Of a DNA stretch of 64,000 bases, positions 23,096 through 35,246 are shown one piece after another. Under the pieces are notes generated by a model that saw nothing but the letters and a program-made list of their open reading frames with translations, was not told the DNA's origin and did not search any database. Origin of the DNA: Diplolepis rosae (taxonomy: Eukaryota > Arthropoda > Insecta > Hymenoptera > Diplolepididae); NCBI GenBank assembly GCA_030998225.1, contig JAPYXD010000704.1, positions 8,308,001 to 8,372,000 on the forward strand. Direction: 5' to 3'. How positions within the stretch are numbered: the stretch's first letter is position 1; each line of letters starts with the position of its first letter. The position numbers and the translations under genes were made by a program.

Positions 23096-24825
23096 ATCCT
23101 GCATGACGTTCAACTACTCCAGTCGCGAGGCATCTCAGTCCGCCATGAATAACGCCACCATAAATAACGCCGCCATTTTGAAAATTTTTGACTTGGTTGT
23201 TTTTTTGCAATATTGTTCAGAAGTAGCTCAAAATAAATGTAAAAGATCATGGATGTATATCGTTTCTTTCGTGACAAACGAAAATCATTAAAAAGAACCT
23301 TTTTTCCGTGCGTTTTGACTATTTTTTTTTGTCTATTTTGACAGTCAACTTTCAAAAAGCTGTTGATCGAAAAAATCAAATACAATTTCAATAATGTCCG
23401 CTCATACCTTAACTTCCCTACTCTCTCTCATTATCAATCGAAGTCATTAATTACGTGAACGCTTACAAACTTTGATGTACTTCATCACGTAATGATTTGA
23501 CAATCTTTATCCTTATTGCATTCATGTAAGCTTGAACTAGATCAATACCTATTAGTAGCTGAAGACGCTTAATCTCAGAGAATTTCAAACCCAATGTAGG
23601 TCCTTGGATCAACGGAGAACCTCCATTGCTATAAACGGACAGGTAGATAATGAGGCAAGCGTCTAGATACGTTTTAGCCGACAAAATTGAATCCTGAATT
23701 TGCGACATTGAAACGGATCAAATATACCCACAACTGGATGTAACTACCTCGACGTCAACGATCTACATTTCGATTGAACATGAGCCCGGTTCGAGAACAT
23801 TCTGCAGTGCAACTAGAGAAGAGGTGATCCAGTTTCCAATTTGTTTGCGGTGTGTGAGGCTAATGCTCTGTCTACTGCTTAACGCCCCGGGATTTGTAGC
23901 TTAGCATTTCACCGAATCAGAGTGCCACAGCTTGGGGAATTTCTTTTTTTATGGCGCTATTTCAGTTGGCACGCGATCTTCAACGAAAATGGAATACTAT
24001 TATACATACAAAAGAATATATTTATAGCGTTAATTCAAATCCACTTGGAAAGTTACTATTTCCAATTTATACTCAGGTGTTTAGAGTAGACACTTTTCGA
24101 ATAAAATGGGTCACAGCACTTAAATAATTCAAGATAAATCCGACTTAAATTGCAGAAAACATTTTCCGTATTTTATTCGATATTTCTTTTTCTTCTTGTA
24201 TACATTTTCTCACTAGCATTACAAGGGATTATCAAATTAATTTAAAATAATGTACATAAATAAAAATAGAAGAAAATTAAAATACGTAATGATTAAATTA
24301 GCTCGAAGATTAATTGAATAAACGGCATTTTAATTTTCCTTGAAATAATATTTCAATGTTTTTGAAAGATTACCCAGAAAAATTGAATTATGTGAGCACT
24401 TTTCAAAATTAATGTTTATCGTACTGTGACAAATAACAATGTAAATGTATGTAAAATTACCAAGAAAAGTAGGAATTTTAAAAGCATCACGTTATTTTGT
24501 ACGTGTTCCATTTATGTTTTCTGTCGTGCTGGAGGATAAATATTCGTTTTCCCATGATTACAGGTAAACGATTGCGTACAGTTATTAAAACTACTCGCCT
24601 CCTTTTCTTTATCTTAATTTACAAACATTTTCATTCTCACTTATCACTCTTCACGGTAAAAAATTGTTTTCTCCCTTATTAGTCCTTTGTATAAACAAAT
24701 CGATGAGAAATCCAAATGTAGCATCTTAAAACGTTCAAATCCTCATATTCAAAATTATTCTCTAATTTTACTAAAGAGTTATGAATAATTGATCTTGACT
24801 CAGGTGTCCTAAATTGAAATTTTTG
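23096..24825. other. No gene seen
   Basis: 23100-23190 carries the GCCGCCATTTTGAAAATTTTT wording frequent in insect dispersed repeats. The open frames at 23110-23391, 23463-23708 and 24497-24682 lack motifs and are treated as chance. Confidence 0.35.
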
Positions 24826-24899
24826 GTGATAATGTGCAATGACTATTGATAATCCCAATTTAAGATGTACACTGGCTTTGTCATCGAACCACGAATCTT

Positions 24900-25460
24900 C
24901 CCTCCAAACTGTTACTCAGTCCCAGATTAAGAAATCGTGTATTTTTTCAGAGCATCCGATTTTCTTCGTTCTCACACATGTTATAGTATTCGAAAAATTA
25001 AGCGACACGCATTTTTTCTTGCGTGCCCAAAGTGGTATTTTAGAGGGTAAAAGTCACCCCCGAAAAGTGTAGTACCAATTACCCATTTAATTGTTTCACA
25101 TATAATGTCAGAATCTTTCAGAATCAAACCAACTTAAACAATGTCCTCACAATAAAGAAATGAAAAATGTGATTTTGTCAACTTTATCAAAAAGATTTTT
25201 GGGGGAAAAAGTACCCTACAAAATTACTTCATAGGGGTTAAAAACTCTTAAGGGAATTTTATTATGTTTTTGTGAACTAAAGTAATTTTCGCGAACAAAA
25301 TCGAAGCGAAAAATTTTCGCACAATAAGAGATAAAAAATGTGAATTTCTCCATTTAGTCAAAATTTTAATGAAGGTAAACTACCATAAAATATGTTACGA
25401 TTATACAATCAAGTCACCAAATCGGTGTCAATTCAAGCTGAAAAATCTGAAGAATATATG
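24900..25460 (-). repeat. Inverted copy of the ~290-bp repeat family at 31 kb
   Basis: Read on the minus strand, this block repeats the order seen at 31140-31900: GTAGTTTACC, TTAAAATTTTGA, ACCTCTTATTGTG..GAAAATTTT, a TTAG-TTCAC-AAA-CATAATAAAATT stretch, CTTAAG, and then the CGGGGGT..CTTTGGGCACG and GTGTCGCTTAATTTTTCGA block. It is a single copy here and not tandem. Confidence 0.65.
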
Positions 25461-25867
25461 TTCAACGCATTAATAAAATTAAATTTATCAGACGAACAGT
25501 CATCATTAGACTTGTTTATTCATTGTACGTGGTACTGTATCCCGAGTCGAAGTTCTTGCCTTCTCTTTGCCCTCGCTACACTTTCTATTTCAAAAATCGA
25601 GTGTTTGGCGAGTGTGGAGCGAACATTATGTCTCAAATTCTCGAAAAACTGAAGGTTAATATTGTATAAATTGAACGCGGAGAAGAACGACTACGAAGCG
25701 ATAGTGAAAAGAGAGCGAAGTGATATTGAAAATTCTAATTCCAAGATCAGAAAATTTAGAAATCAAGAAGGTAGAATTAATTATTTGGAGCAGATGTATA
25801 TAGTTGCAATGAGTAATATGCATGTATAATCATGCATGCATGATTAAATTATTTTTTCAAAATCACT

Positions 25868-26084
25868 CTCTAAATTTCAATCAGTCAAAATCTACTAATT
25901 ATCAGTGAAATTTGACTGATTCAAATAGCTAAAAAGAGGTTACTGTAAATCAGTCAAATTTCACTGATTATTTCAGTGGAAATTGACTGATTTGACAGTG
26001 AAAAATATTTTTTCACTGATGAATCAGTGAAAAGGCAAATCACTGTTTTAATCAGTGAAAATTTAACTGATTCAGATTTAGAGA
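25868..26084. mobile_element. 217-bp MITE, CTCTAAAT ends, TCAGTGAAA-rich (copy A)
   Basis: Ends CTCTAAAT...ATTTAGAG are inverted and continue inward with (C/T)AATCAGT words. The interior repeats ATCAGTGAAA and TTTCACTGAT many times in both orientations, so it can fold in several ways. Copy B lies 53 bp downstream. Confidence 0.72.
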
Positions 26085-26136
26085 GCCGTATGACTGGTGA
26101 GTCTTATTCTATTATAACCGAGTTTACTCAATTCAA

Positions 26137-26324
26137 CTCTAAATCTGAATCAGTCAAAATCTACTGATTATCAGTTAAATTTCACTAATTCAAATTGCTA
26201 AAAAGAGGCTACTGTGATTCAGTCACATAACAGTGATTTCTTCAGTTAAACTTAACTGATTTAACAATGAAAAAGCAAATCAAAGATTCGATCAGTGAAA
26301 ATTTGAATGATTCAGATTTAGAGA
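26137..26324. mobile_element. 188-bp MITE, CTCTAAAT ends (copy B)
   Basis: Same family as 25868-26084. Ends CTCTAAATCTGAATCAGT and TGATTCAGATTTAGAG are inverted. The interior shares the order TCAAAATCTACTGATTATCAG, then GCTAAAAAGAGG(T/C)TACTGT, with copy A, and is about 30 bp shorter. Confidence 0.75.
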
Positions 26325-28300
26325 GTAAAAACAATAATAATTCAAAAATAATCATTGAGTTTCACTCAAGTTCTTTAGTTTTGACCTTTATGCCAACGAA
26401 AATTTTGTCGTCAACGTTAATTTGTCAAATTTGATAAGTAATAATAAATTATGAAATCTAATATTACGAATAGTAGCCTTTCTCCCCACAGAAAAAAGGA
26501 GTTGATGTAATTTTACTCAACTTCCGATCAAATTTGGGACATAAGGACAAGTTAGAAGTTATTTAGTAACGCTGTAATTATTTGTGACATATTAAATGTT
26601 CAAAAATGAATCAAAGTTGAGTAAAATTCAGAAGTGTAGGGTGAAGTTTGAAAGCGTGCATTAAAAGTTTCTAAATATACAATATATATTATTGCTCGTA
26701 GTATAATTATAAAAAACCAGTCTCTTATTAAATCACTAAAATAGCAGAGCTTTCCGTCCTTTCTACTCTACGCTTCAATCGAGAGTTAAGTAAGCCGTGA
26801 TACACAAGATTTATTCCACCAGCTATATCTATTCACGCAGGAACGAATGAAAGTAATCTGCGCCTTGGGCATACATAAAAAAATTTTAATTTCAAAAGAG
26901 TGTTGAATTTTCAGCATACTGATGTTCCACGTTATTATATTTAATAATCGAAACCAGTTAAAGGCATACAAAATATAATTACAGTTTATTTTAGTTCCCT
27001 CCAAATCCAAAATAGTGGATTCCACTTATAAACTAATGATTTTGAAAATTCATCGTACTGCAGTCGTGTTTGATCGTGTTTTGTCTGTTCGTTATGAAGC
27101 TTTCGTACATGCTCCGCAGTGTTAACCACTATTTGTTTTAATGATTATCCACTAGTTTATATAATTTATTTAAAAACTTCACATAATCTAGTTATATAGA
27201 TTCCGTAAGTTTGATAAATTCTTCATTCATAATTTTTTCTTAATTCATTTATAATTACTTCTTTATTTTTCACTAAAGTTTTTAAAATTAAATTGATTAT
27301 ATGAAAATTTAAACAACAAAAGTCTTGATAAGTGCATTACATGAAATTTAAATAAAATCCATATTTTGAAAATATACAACACAGAAAATAAAAGAACCTT
27401 CTTTTAAATGGTTTTACTCCAGATACTTTTGGTAATAAATAATGCAATTTTTTAATGTACATTTCAAACTTTAGTTTCATTAAACTTTGTACATAGTTAT
27501 GATAAAACTGTATACTAAATATTAATGAATAATTATACCATATATATCAACAATCATAATCACAAAAATTAATTAATGAATTACATTAATTTTGAAAAAT
27601 ATTATATGGACAATTTGTGAAAAAAGTTGATTTATTTTTATTTGTGTAAGGCTAAAAAACTCTAGTTACGACACTTTCTCTCACAAGTTCTGAATAACTC
27701 TTGCAGTCACTATATAAGAAAGTTTCGAATTTTATGTCTCATGATTGTAAGTGAGCGTGATTCGACGAAAGCGTATCGTACTATATATAAGTGTAGTTAT
27801 TAGGTTTATATATGTAAGGTTCTATGTTTTAAGTGTATTTGTGATTGAAAATATGATTGGCTACGACTGAATGGTGTGAATGTATTTGTATTATGTTTAT
27901 GAATGTATGTATCGGATGACCAATCGCAGGTTCGTGGTAAGAATTTTTTGTTATTTAAGAGAACCATGACAACGTATTTCTATAGAGTTGGCCATCGCCT
28001 CACCCTCGAAAAATGGGAAAACGGTAATATGTGCAGTTCTCGATGACTAGAAGAAAGTTGACTATGAATGCTGAACATTTATAGACTCTCTTCTCACATT
28101 CTCGTAACCGTCGTCACACATTCGCCTCAATCTCGACAGTAGAGACTGAGACGAATCTTAGGATTTCGACTCGGGTAGTGATGGTCTTCGAAGAAATGTT
28201 TAAAACACAAAGATATTTTGCACCATAAAAATCTAATAACGGTTACATTTTGACATCCTGGAATTTCACATAATGTGTTGGAAAATGTTTTTAAGGAAAA
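26325..28300. other. AT-rich non-coding DNA
   Basis: A TTGATGTAATTTTACTCAACTT to AAAGTTGAGTAAAATT pair at 26493-26626 hints at another mini-element. No gene was seen. 27650-28200 is mildly richer in GC with no motif found. Confidence 0.35.
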
Positions 28301-28309
28301 GTCTACCGG

Positions 28310-29395
28310 ATTCTCAAATTCTCCTGGCTTTTCTGCAACGTAACCACTTCTAAACCGGGAGTATTCAAAAAGACTGTGATACCTTGGTGAACATAATTAA
28401 TTATGTAATTTATATTGTGTAACTTTATAATATTATTTCGTATGTGCAGACTTGAATCATAGTCTAAAAGTATAGCTGAATCTGAGAAATGTCGCACATA
28501 ATTTTTCCATATGCGAAATCCGTAGACGTCAAGCAGCTGAACTTTTTCAGTAGTGCCCTTTGGTATAATCATACGAATAATATTCTTTCCAGCATGTGTC
28601 ACTTGCCCTACAACTTCTGGGCAGTGTACGTTCAAAACTTTACGAGCAACAGGCTTGTCAGCTCTACCTTCGGAAAATTTTTTTTTTCTAACGAGCTCTA
28701 AAAGTTTTCTGCAGGAAAAATAATTTTTCAAATTTAATGACTGTAATAAATATATTTTATGGATAAAATTTATTAAAAATAAACTAATTTACCAGACGTA
28801 TGCTTTCCAGATTTAACTGCAGCTACAAAGACGTTTATAGGTTGAAAAATGGTTTCTTGCACAATGGGTCCAAATTTTACACTTGGCTCATTTAACACAA
28901 GATAAAGTGGAGATAGAAGTTTCCATCCGCAGAAATCGTGGGTTGGATAGTGTAGCTGTGAGTTGTAGAAGAAACAAATCGGACAACAGATTCGACTTGT
29001 CGTGTACCTTCAATTGCCATTGTTCTCCTAGAATGCATTTCTAACTGGAATCCACTTTGATCCGAGTTATAAACATTCTCTCTCCCATATTGAGTGATGT
29101 ACGGCTTCACTTCATTCTCAAAAATCTTCGCATTTACTTTTAACGTTTCCATATCTACTAATGTTTTTCTGGTGATAAATTTATTGACTTTTCTGGATGT
29201 TATTCGGTGAGTTCTTTTAAACCTCCACACCCACCAGTCAGATACTTTAAATCGCGTATCTTCAAAACCAAGGATGTTTGTAGCATCTAGACCCCATTTC
29301 CGTAGGTCTACATCGTGAACTATCATACCAGCATCAATTCCACTTTTAAAATTATCCAATGTATACTCCGTAATACGATGCAAATTTTCTATATA
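28310..29395 (-). pseudogene. pogo-like (CENP-B/Tigger type) transposase, broken, one intron possible
   Basis: A DDE transposase of the pogo group on the minus strand. From 29395: the second half of the CENP-B HTH domain (FEDTRFKVSDWWVWRFKRTH), then ENVYNSDQSGFQLEM with the first catalytic Asp, and a frameshift near 28905 into SPLYLVLNEPSVKFGPIVQETIFQ and AAVKSGKHTS. A GTAAATTAG donor and a TTTATTACAG acceptor (about 28795-28750) mark a possible intron. The next block reads KVLNVHCPEVV where the family has a LLDSW(S/T)GHCPEVV block, so the second catalytic Asp is lost. Then comes IIPKGTTEKVQLLDVYGFRIWK with the last Asp. The N-terminal psq-type HTH is missing, cut at the LTR that starts at 29397. 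Confidence 0.85.
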
Positions 29396-29396
29396 T

Positions 29397-30080
29397 TGTC
29401 ACATCCCGCGACTCTACCGCCTCGAGTAGCAGACAAAATAAGGAACCAATGAATGAATCAAGGCAACATCACCGCGTGCGTGATTTTATCGACGCAACTC
29501 ATAGCCACATCGGCAGATCAACAGAATGATCAATGTGGAATTACCATGGTCCTTATTATATCTACACATGATAACAAATCGACTGACCCAGAGAGAAGGT
29601 GAATAAAACCCTACAGTACCAACGCACTACTACATGCACTTATCACACACACTACAGTCACAACATGAAACTTGTAATAACATGTGACCGGTCATAACAT
29701 GTAGCTCGTCATAGTTGACCTTCCAAAGTTCTATAAAAAGCGAAAATTCCAATAGAAGCCAGTCCAGTGTCATCATTTTTTACCGCGAGCTCAGTCCAGT
29801 CAGTGCACTCAAGTTTCATAAGATAATTCACCGTCAGTTGGTCCAGTTCTTATTCGACGCCGAGTTCAACGACTTTCAAAAGTGAAGGGGAATCACCTTA
29901 CAAATTCTCTCTTAAGACCTGGAATCAGAGAATCGACTATCTCAACCGGCGGGACCACAAATTTCCCATCTACTAAAATTATCCCAGCGTCTACAAGTGA
30001 GGACTCGAGTTATCACGTTCAGTCTACTGGACTCATTTTCACCGACCAGTCTTCAAGCCAGGGTAATTACTAAGTATTTC
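29397..30080 (+). mobile_element. Ty3/Gypsy LTR, 3'-truncated copy
   Basis: Plus-strand relative of the LTR at 44261: TGTCACATCCCGCGACTC at the start, the CATG-rich tandem words at 29660-29715, TATAAAAAGCGAAAATTCC at about 29731, and CCGCGAGCTCAGTCCAGTC. Similarity ends near 30080, before the polyadenylation signal. It directly abuts the pogo-like gene on its left and a 34-bp perfect palindrome (TATTTCAACCATTATAT and its inverse, 30077-30110) on its right. Confidence 0.85.
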
Positions 30081-30115
30081 AACCATTATATATATAATGG
30101 TTGAAATATATATAC

Positions 30116-30870
30116 AGTACCGGTCAGAATTGTCCGGCCACCTGTTTTTCGATAATTGCCTAAATTATCCTAATTTGAATTATGTGAGTGAAAAAATTTG
30201 TTCTCTTAATTAAATTTAAAGCTATCAAAATTCTTTATGAAACGAGCCCAGCATGAATTCGTTTTGTTAAATTTTGAAGAAGTTATTGCAGAAATAGTCA
30301 AGATTTCAATGCTTTCTTAAATTTTGAATAATTTTCAAAGTAATTAACATTTCTTAATGTTCTTGAACTAATTTTAAAGCTAAATTTCTACAAAATCGAT
30401 CAAAACTCTTGGAATTGATGTGTAATTTTTTTCATACATACTGCACGAGGTTAAAGTTCAAATAAAAAAATTTGAAAAATTCCAATATTGCTTTTGCTTA
30501 GAAAAAGATTTTTATAAGATATATAAAACATATAATCATGAATTTTGTATCGAATCCCCTTAAAATATATATTCATATGATCTTTATTATGATTTACTTA
30601 CACATAAAATGTTTTCGAAATTTCCCTACTTTTTTGTTACAATTTTAACTCCTTGCATTATGCAAGAAAAATTTATAGATTTCTAATGATAATTTAATGC
30701 GATTCTGTAGAATCTTAGCTCTAAAATGAGCTCAAGAACATTAAAAAATGTTGATAACTTCGAAAGTTATTTAAAATGTAAGAAAACATTGAAATCTTGA
30801 CTATTTCTGCAATAACTTCTTCAAAATTTAACAAAACGAATTCATGCTGGGTTCATTTTATAATAGTATT
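30116..30870. mobile_element. Fold-back element with a Tc1-type left end
   Basis: TACAGTACCGGTCAGAATTG at 30114 resembles the terminal repeat of Tc1-type transposons (TA target then CAGTACCGGTCA). Arms of about 165 bp, 30236-30400 and 30698-30862, are inverted with few mismatches (CCCAGCATGAATTCGTTTTG, then GAAGTTATTGCAGAAATAGT, against their complements). The 300-bp centre is AT-rich. The expected right-hand Tc1-type end is absent, so the element is 3'-truncated. Confidence 0.72.
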
Positions 30871-30939
30871 TTATGCACCTAGGCTTTAAAGTGCTACAGT
30901 ATTTGCGTGCGTTAGTTGTGGTGCCGAGCGTAGCGAAAT

Positions 30940-31900
30940 ATAAGGTTCTTTAATTTATAGAAACATATTAAAATTACCTTAAGGGTGGTTACCCCCTATA
31001 AAGTAATTTCTCGGTAAAATGTAAAAACACGTAAACTTCATTTTATTATCGCGTGTAAGATATATTTTTTTCAGTTTTTCAGCTTCAATTCACACCAATT
31101 CAGTAACTTGATTGTATAATCGTTACTTATTTTGGGGTAGTTTACCCTCATTAAAATTTTGAATAAATTGGGAAATTGACATTTTTTACCTCTTATTGTG
31201 AGAAAATTTTTCGTTCTGATTTCGTTCGCGAAAATTATTTTAGTTCACAGAAACATAATAAAATTTTCTTAAGGGTGGTTACCCCCTATAAAGTAATTTC
31301 TCGGGAAAATGCCAAAATACCTAAACTTTATTCTATTATCTTGTGAAGCATATATTTTTTCAGATTTTTCAGCTCCAATTTACACCTATTTGGTCATTTT
31401 CTTGTATAATCGTACTTTCTTTTGGGCCAGTTTACCCCCATAAAAATGTTTTACTCAATTCAGAACTTTATATTATTCCACCCTCTTTGTGAAGAAATTT
31501 GTCTTCACGGTCTTGTACGCGAAACTTACTTTATTTTGTAAAAATATAATAGAATGTATTTAAGGGTGGTTACCCCTTACAAGTTTGTTTCTAGTAAAAA
31601 TGAAAAACACGTAAAATTTATTTTATTATCACGTGCAACACATATTTTTTCAGATTTTTCAGGTGAGGACCTTGTTCTAGTTGGTTTGATTGCGAAAGAT
31701 TATGTTATTAAATGTAAAACAATTAAATGGGTACATACATTTCGGGGGTAATTTTAACCCCCAAAAACTACTTTGGGCACGTAAAAAAAATGTGTCGCTT
31801 AATTTTTCGAGTACTACAACATATGTGAGAACGAAAAAAATCGGAGTGGGACACCTACCTAATGTTATTTTATATAATCAAGCTCCAAAAATTTAATACG
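30940..31900 (+). repeat. ~290-bp tandem repeats, three diverged units
   Basis: CTTAAGGGTGGTTACCCC(C/T)T recurs at 30979, 31268 and 31559 (last unit TTTAAGGG). In each unit it is followed by AAGTAATTTCTCG-like, then TTTATT(C/T)TATTATC, GATTTTTCAG and TATAATCGT. The last unit continues into the block CGGGGGTAATTTTAACCCCC..TTTGGGCACG shared with 24900-25070. Nothing suggests CRISPR or coding: the units are long and AT-rich. Confidence 0.75.
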
Positions 31901-32614
31901 GATTTAATGTTCATTAATCAAGATGAAATAAAAATATAACCAGCATATATATCTCTGAATTTAAAATATTTTCAGTCTTAATATGAAGAGACGTTGAGTA
32001 CTTAAAATTGGCAACAAGAAGCATGAGTATTTGTTCAATTCAGTAGAAATTGATTATTTACCAATGATAACGTTACAACTTTTATTTGATGGTTTTAGGG
32101 CTTTAGATATTTTACGGTCCATAAACTGACTCTTATTCCATATTTTATAAATCTTTACATTCGTCCATGCTTGAAGCGTAAAATTCGTATATTGCGTCAT
32201 AATACTCACAATTAGATATACTGATAATAAATGTACAATAAAAATAATTTATAAACGCGTTTAAGTATATAATATTGGTTTTAAGGGGAATTTAATGGTC
32301 TTGAAAAATCAAAATATTTATAAATAATATTCAATCATCTGAAGTTTTAAGTTTTTTTTCAGAAACTCATTTTGTGATATAAAGTTAAAAAATTTAAATA
32401 CAAATTTATAGATAACAGCAAATTTTGAGATGGAAAGAAGACCGCTGTGATGTATGCAGATGATGAACAAAGTTTTCTTAGTTTATATGTGAACCTGATG
32501 CTGTGCTTTGTAAATATTCTCGTGAAAAGTTTAGCGAAAAAAGTTCACTTAATTTAATATACTTTGTCATACGAGTAATTTAAGTTTTACCTGTGTGAAT
32601 TCTTTTAAAATGTA
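31901..32614. other. No gene seen
   Basis: AT-rich spacer between the tandem repeats and the next transposon. Confidence 0.35.
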
Positions 32615-32797
32615 TAATCGATACCTACGTTCTAATATGTCGTATCCCACATTTGGAAAATTTTTCAGGAAACAATAAAAACGTCTTGCTAGCACAAATA
32701 AATAAATGTAAACAAATTTTTGTTTTATACGTTCATAAAAATGCATAAATAATAATAATTAAGGCAAAAAAAATTATTTAAATAAATTTTATGATAT

Positions 32798-34550
32798 TGT
32801 GACGTGACGATCACGCCGTGATCCCGGTTCCCTCCTGATCCTGTAAAGAAACAAAAAAATTGATTAAATAAAATTGAACAGCATGCTGGCCGGAAGGGAC
32901 TCACCGACTAGTAATTAAGTAATATGTACTTAGCCTAAGAAACTATATATAAATGTGTTTAATATAAATTAAAAGAGTAGAAAATAAGTAAGACTAGGTA
33001 AGACTATTAGAAAATGTACATACCTTATAATAGTTTCACTAGATGCCCACAGCACCAAAAGGGTTGAGGACGTCGATTCGGCGTTTGTCCTGGTTCCAGT
33101 CGACGACGACATGTCCCCCGATGACAGCTGGACTCTCTAAAGAGGTTATGTAGACACAATCTATATCACTATATATATTCACTCACCACTGTTTCACTAC
33201 CGTCACGAAACCGAGAATCAGCGTCCGGAATTGCAACCACGTGATCACAAGTAAACTAAATATCGATCGACAATAATAAGTCAATCGAAGTGGGACTTCG
33301 CGGCAGACATACTGTCAACACTGACAGCTGCTAGGATAGTTCCCAGAGTAGCCGCGTGGGTACGCTACCTCCCGGACAAAGTGCTCGTCTGCAGTAACCT
33401 GAACGCCACCTGTCGACGGAATGAAGAAGCAGAGGGAGAAGAAGGAAGAGCGGACCGGTAGAACTCGTCCGGGCAGCAAGCTGTCAACCATAATCAAGTG
33501 CGTTTTCCAAATTAGTGTCTCTGCAACGTGATTCGGAAGAATAAATTGGTGCCGTACAGCTGAAGCGGGAAAAGCAGCCAAGAGAGCAATAAAGGACTTA
33601 CACCGGAGCGTCTGGAACCCAGGTAGGCGTCCGATCACGTCCTCTCTCTCGACAAAAATTCAAAGCATGCTGAGGGCGGCCATGTTGTAAATTATAATAT
33701 TAAATTTTTAGAGTAAAGTTAGTTAGAGAAAATAATTGAAATTTGATTTAGAGTAAAGATTAGAAGTATAAATGTAAATTATAATATTAAATTTTTAGAG
33801 TAAAGTTAGTTAGAGAAAATAATTGCGATTCGATTAGAGTAAAGATTAGGAGTATAAATCTAAAATCCAGTGTATTAAAATTATAATGTAAAGGTAGCGT
33901 AGAGCAGACACTTGAGATCTGAGTTCAGATGTAGATGTTGTCAAGTTTCTTTTAACCTTGTGATTGAAGACAAGGACGCGATCAGAAATAAGTATCAATA
34001 AGTAGGGAGAAATTCTAAGTTGCTAATGCCGTATTTTAAGTCGTATTTTGCAATATTTGAGTAAACATGAATTTAGATAGATATAGTTTTAAGCATTTAG
34101 AGATCTTGCCGTTTAGACTAGTAGTTCCTGAACTTCCGACTTTAAATAAGTTTGGCTATTGTGATGTGTGATTGCTGTAAAGAAGCAATGGATATTATTC
34201 TGATTACTATTTTATTAATAAATTAAGCTATTGTTATTTTATTCATATCAAGCCTATACGTGCATTATTCATTTCAGAAGTTCCATTATTTTTGTGTTCG
34301 ACCTATCCAAGTGTTCGCCCCCACGTTCCCCTCTACCGACTTAACCGGGAATACTAGAACTTTATTAAGCATTATAATTTGTTAAGAATTTAGGCGAGAT
34401 TGGAATTGTTGGAAGTAAAGTTAAAGTTGGAGAAATTGATTTGATTCGGTACTAGAGATTAGTACCTGGCGCCCTGCAAATAAGATCACGTTGGGCATTT
34501 GTGCGGCACTTTCGCTGGCGTCTTCCCTCGTTAGTGAGACTGTCGTTACA
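32798..34550. mobile_element. Solo LTR, 1753 bp, with 4-bp ATAT duplication
   Basis: The interruption of transposon copy 1 begins TGTGACGTGACG and ends GTCGTTACA, so it has TG...CA ends. It is flanked by ATAT on both sides (32794-32797, 34551-34554), whereas the intact copy reads GATATTTATG without break. No protein motif lies inside, so it is best read as a solo LTR of an unidentified retrotransposon. It contains a tandem duplication of about 95 bp at 33690-33865 (AATTATAATATTAAATTTTT, AGAGTAAAGTTAGTTAGAGA, AAGATTAG.AGTATAAAT). Confidence 0.82.
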
Positions 34551-34742
34551 ATATTTATGTGGGTTACGCAAGAAGAAAAAATAAAAATTATTTTAGAAAG
34601 AAACTTGATTTAATCGTTTTATAATTAAATATTGTTTCATCCCATACGTAACATTTTTCTTTCTTATTTTGTATTGTTTAATTCATGATTATTATAATCT
34701 AACATTATTGATACATTTTATTTTTACTATCTTTAATATTGC

Positions 34743-35246
34743 TTAAAACATTTTTTTTTTCATTTTAAGTACTCTTAATTTTTTTTTTTTTTCATCAGGT
34801 ACATTTTCTTGCTGAGATTGTTGAAAATTTCTTGTCCTTTTTCGTCTGGTATTATCACAATTTTTTTTATAATTAATATCATTATCTTCAGGTTTTTTAA
34901 ATCTATTATTAGTACGCAGTACTTTGCTTTTAACACCAAGATTAACTTGATTAGCTTTTCGTTTCTTACTCTTAGTCTTTTCAGTTACCTTAACTATATT
35001 TTTACTCTCGGCTTCGAAATTTTTTATTGATGGAGATTGGTCAGAAGCAGAGTCAGTATCATCAATATATTTTATATTATCATAGAAGCAGTGTGTATCT
35101 CTCAGCAACACTTTTTTTAATGCCTGTAATTGTTGCCATTTACTTTTGGTTCTTTTTAATCGATCTACAAACGGAGGTTTCAGCGGATACTCTATAGATT
35201 TAATTGGAGTTGTAAAAATATTATTTGTAATTACCTTCTTACTCAT
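34743..35246 (-). CDS. Basic protein of the 4-bp-TSD transposon, 167 aa
   Basis: The start codon at 35246 (MSKKVITNNIF) opens an uninterrupted 167-residue frame ending in a lysine-rich tail at 34743. Visible parts: a KPPFVDRLKRTKSKWQQLQA stretch that looks helical, HCFYDNIKYIDDTDSAS, then a KTKSKKRKANQ segment resembling a nuclear localisation signal, and further K/R clusters to the C-terminus. No catalytic triad or zinc finger is seen, so it is not a whole transposase. It may be an N-terminal DNA-binding piece left by an internal deletion or an accessory protein. Copy 2 preserves the frame except for a 2-base deletion near its start and a 3' frameshift, so the frame was intact in the common ancestor. 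Confidence 0.6.
   Translation of the reverse strand: MSKKVITNNIFTTPIKSIEYPLKPPFVDRLKRTKSKWQQLQALKKVLLRDTHCFYDNIKYIDDTDSASDQSPSIKNFEAESKNIVKVTEKTKSKKRKANQVNLGVKSKVLRTNNRFKKPEDNDINYKKNCDNTRRKRTRNFQQSQQENVPDEKKKKLRVLKMKKKMF

Noticed and set aside
30940..31900. CRISPR-like array
   Set aside because: Units are about 290 bp, diverged and AT-rich with no spacer pattern. The sequence is eukaryotic.
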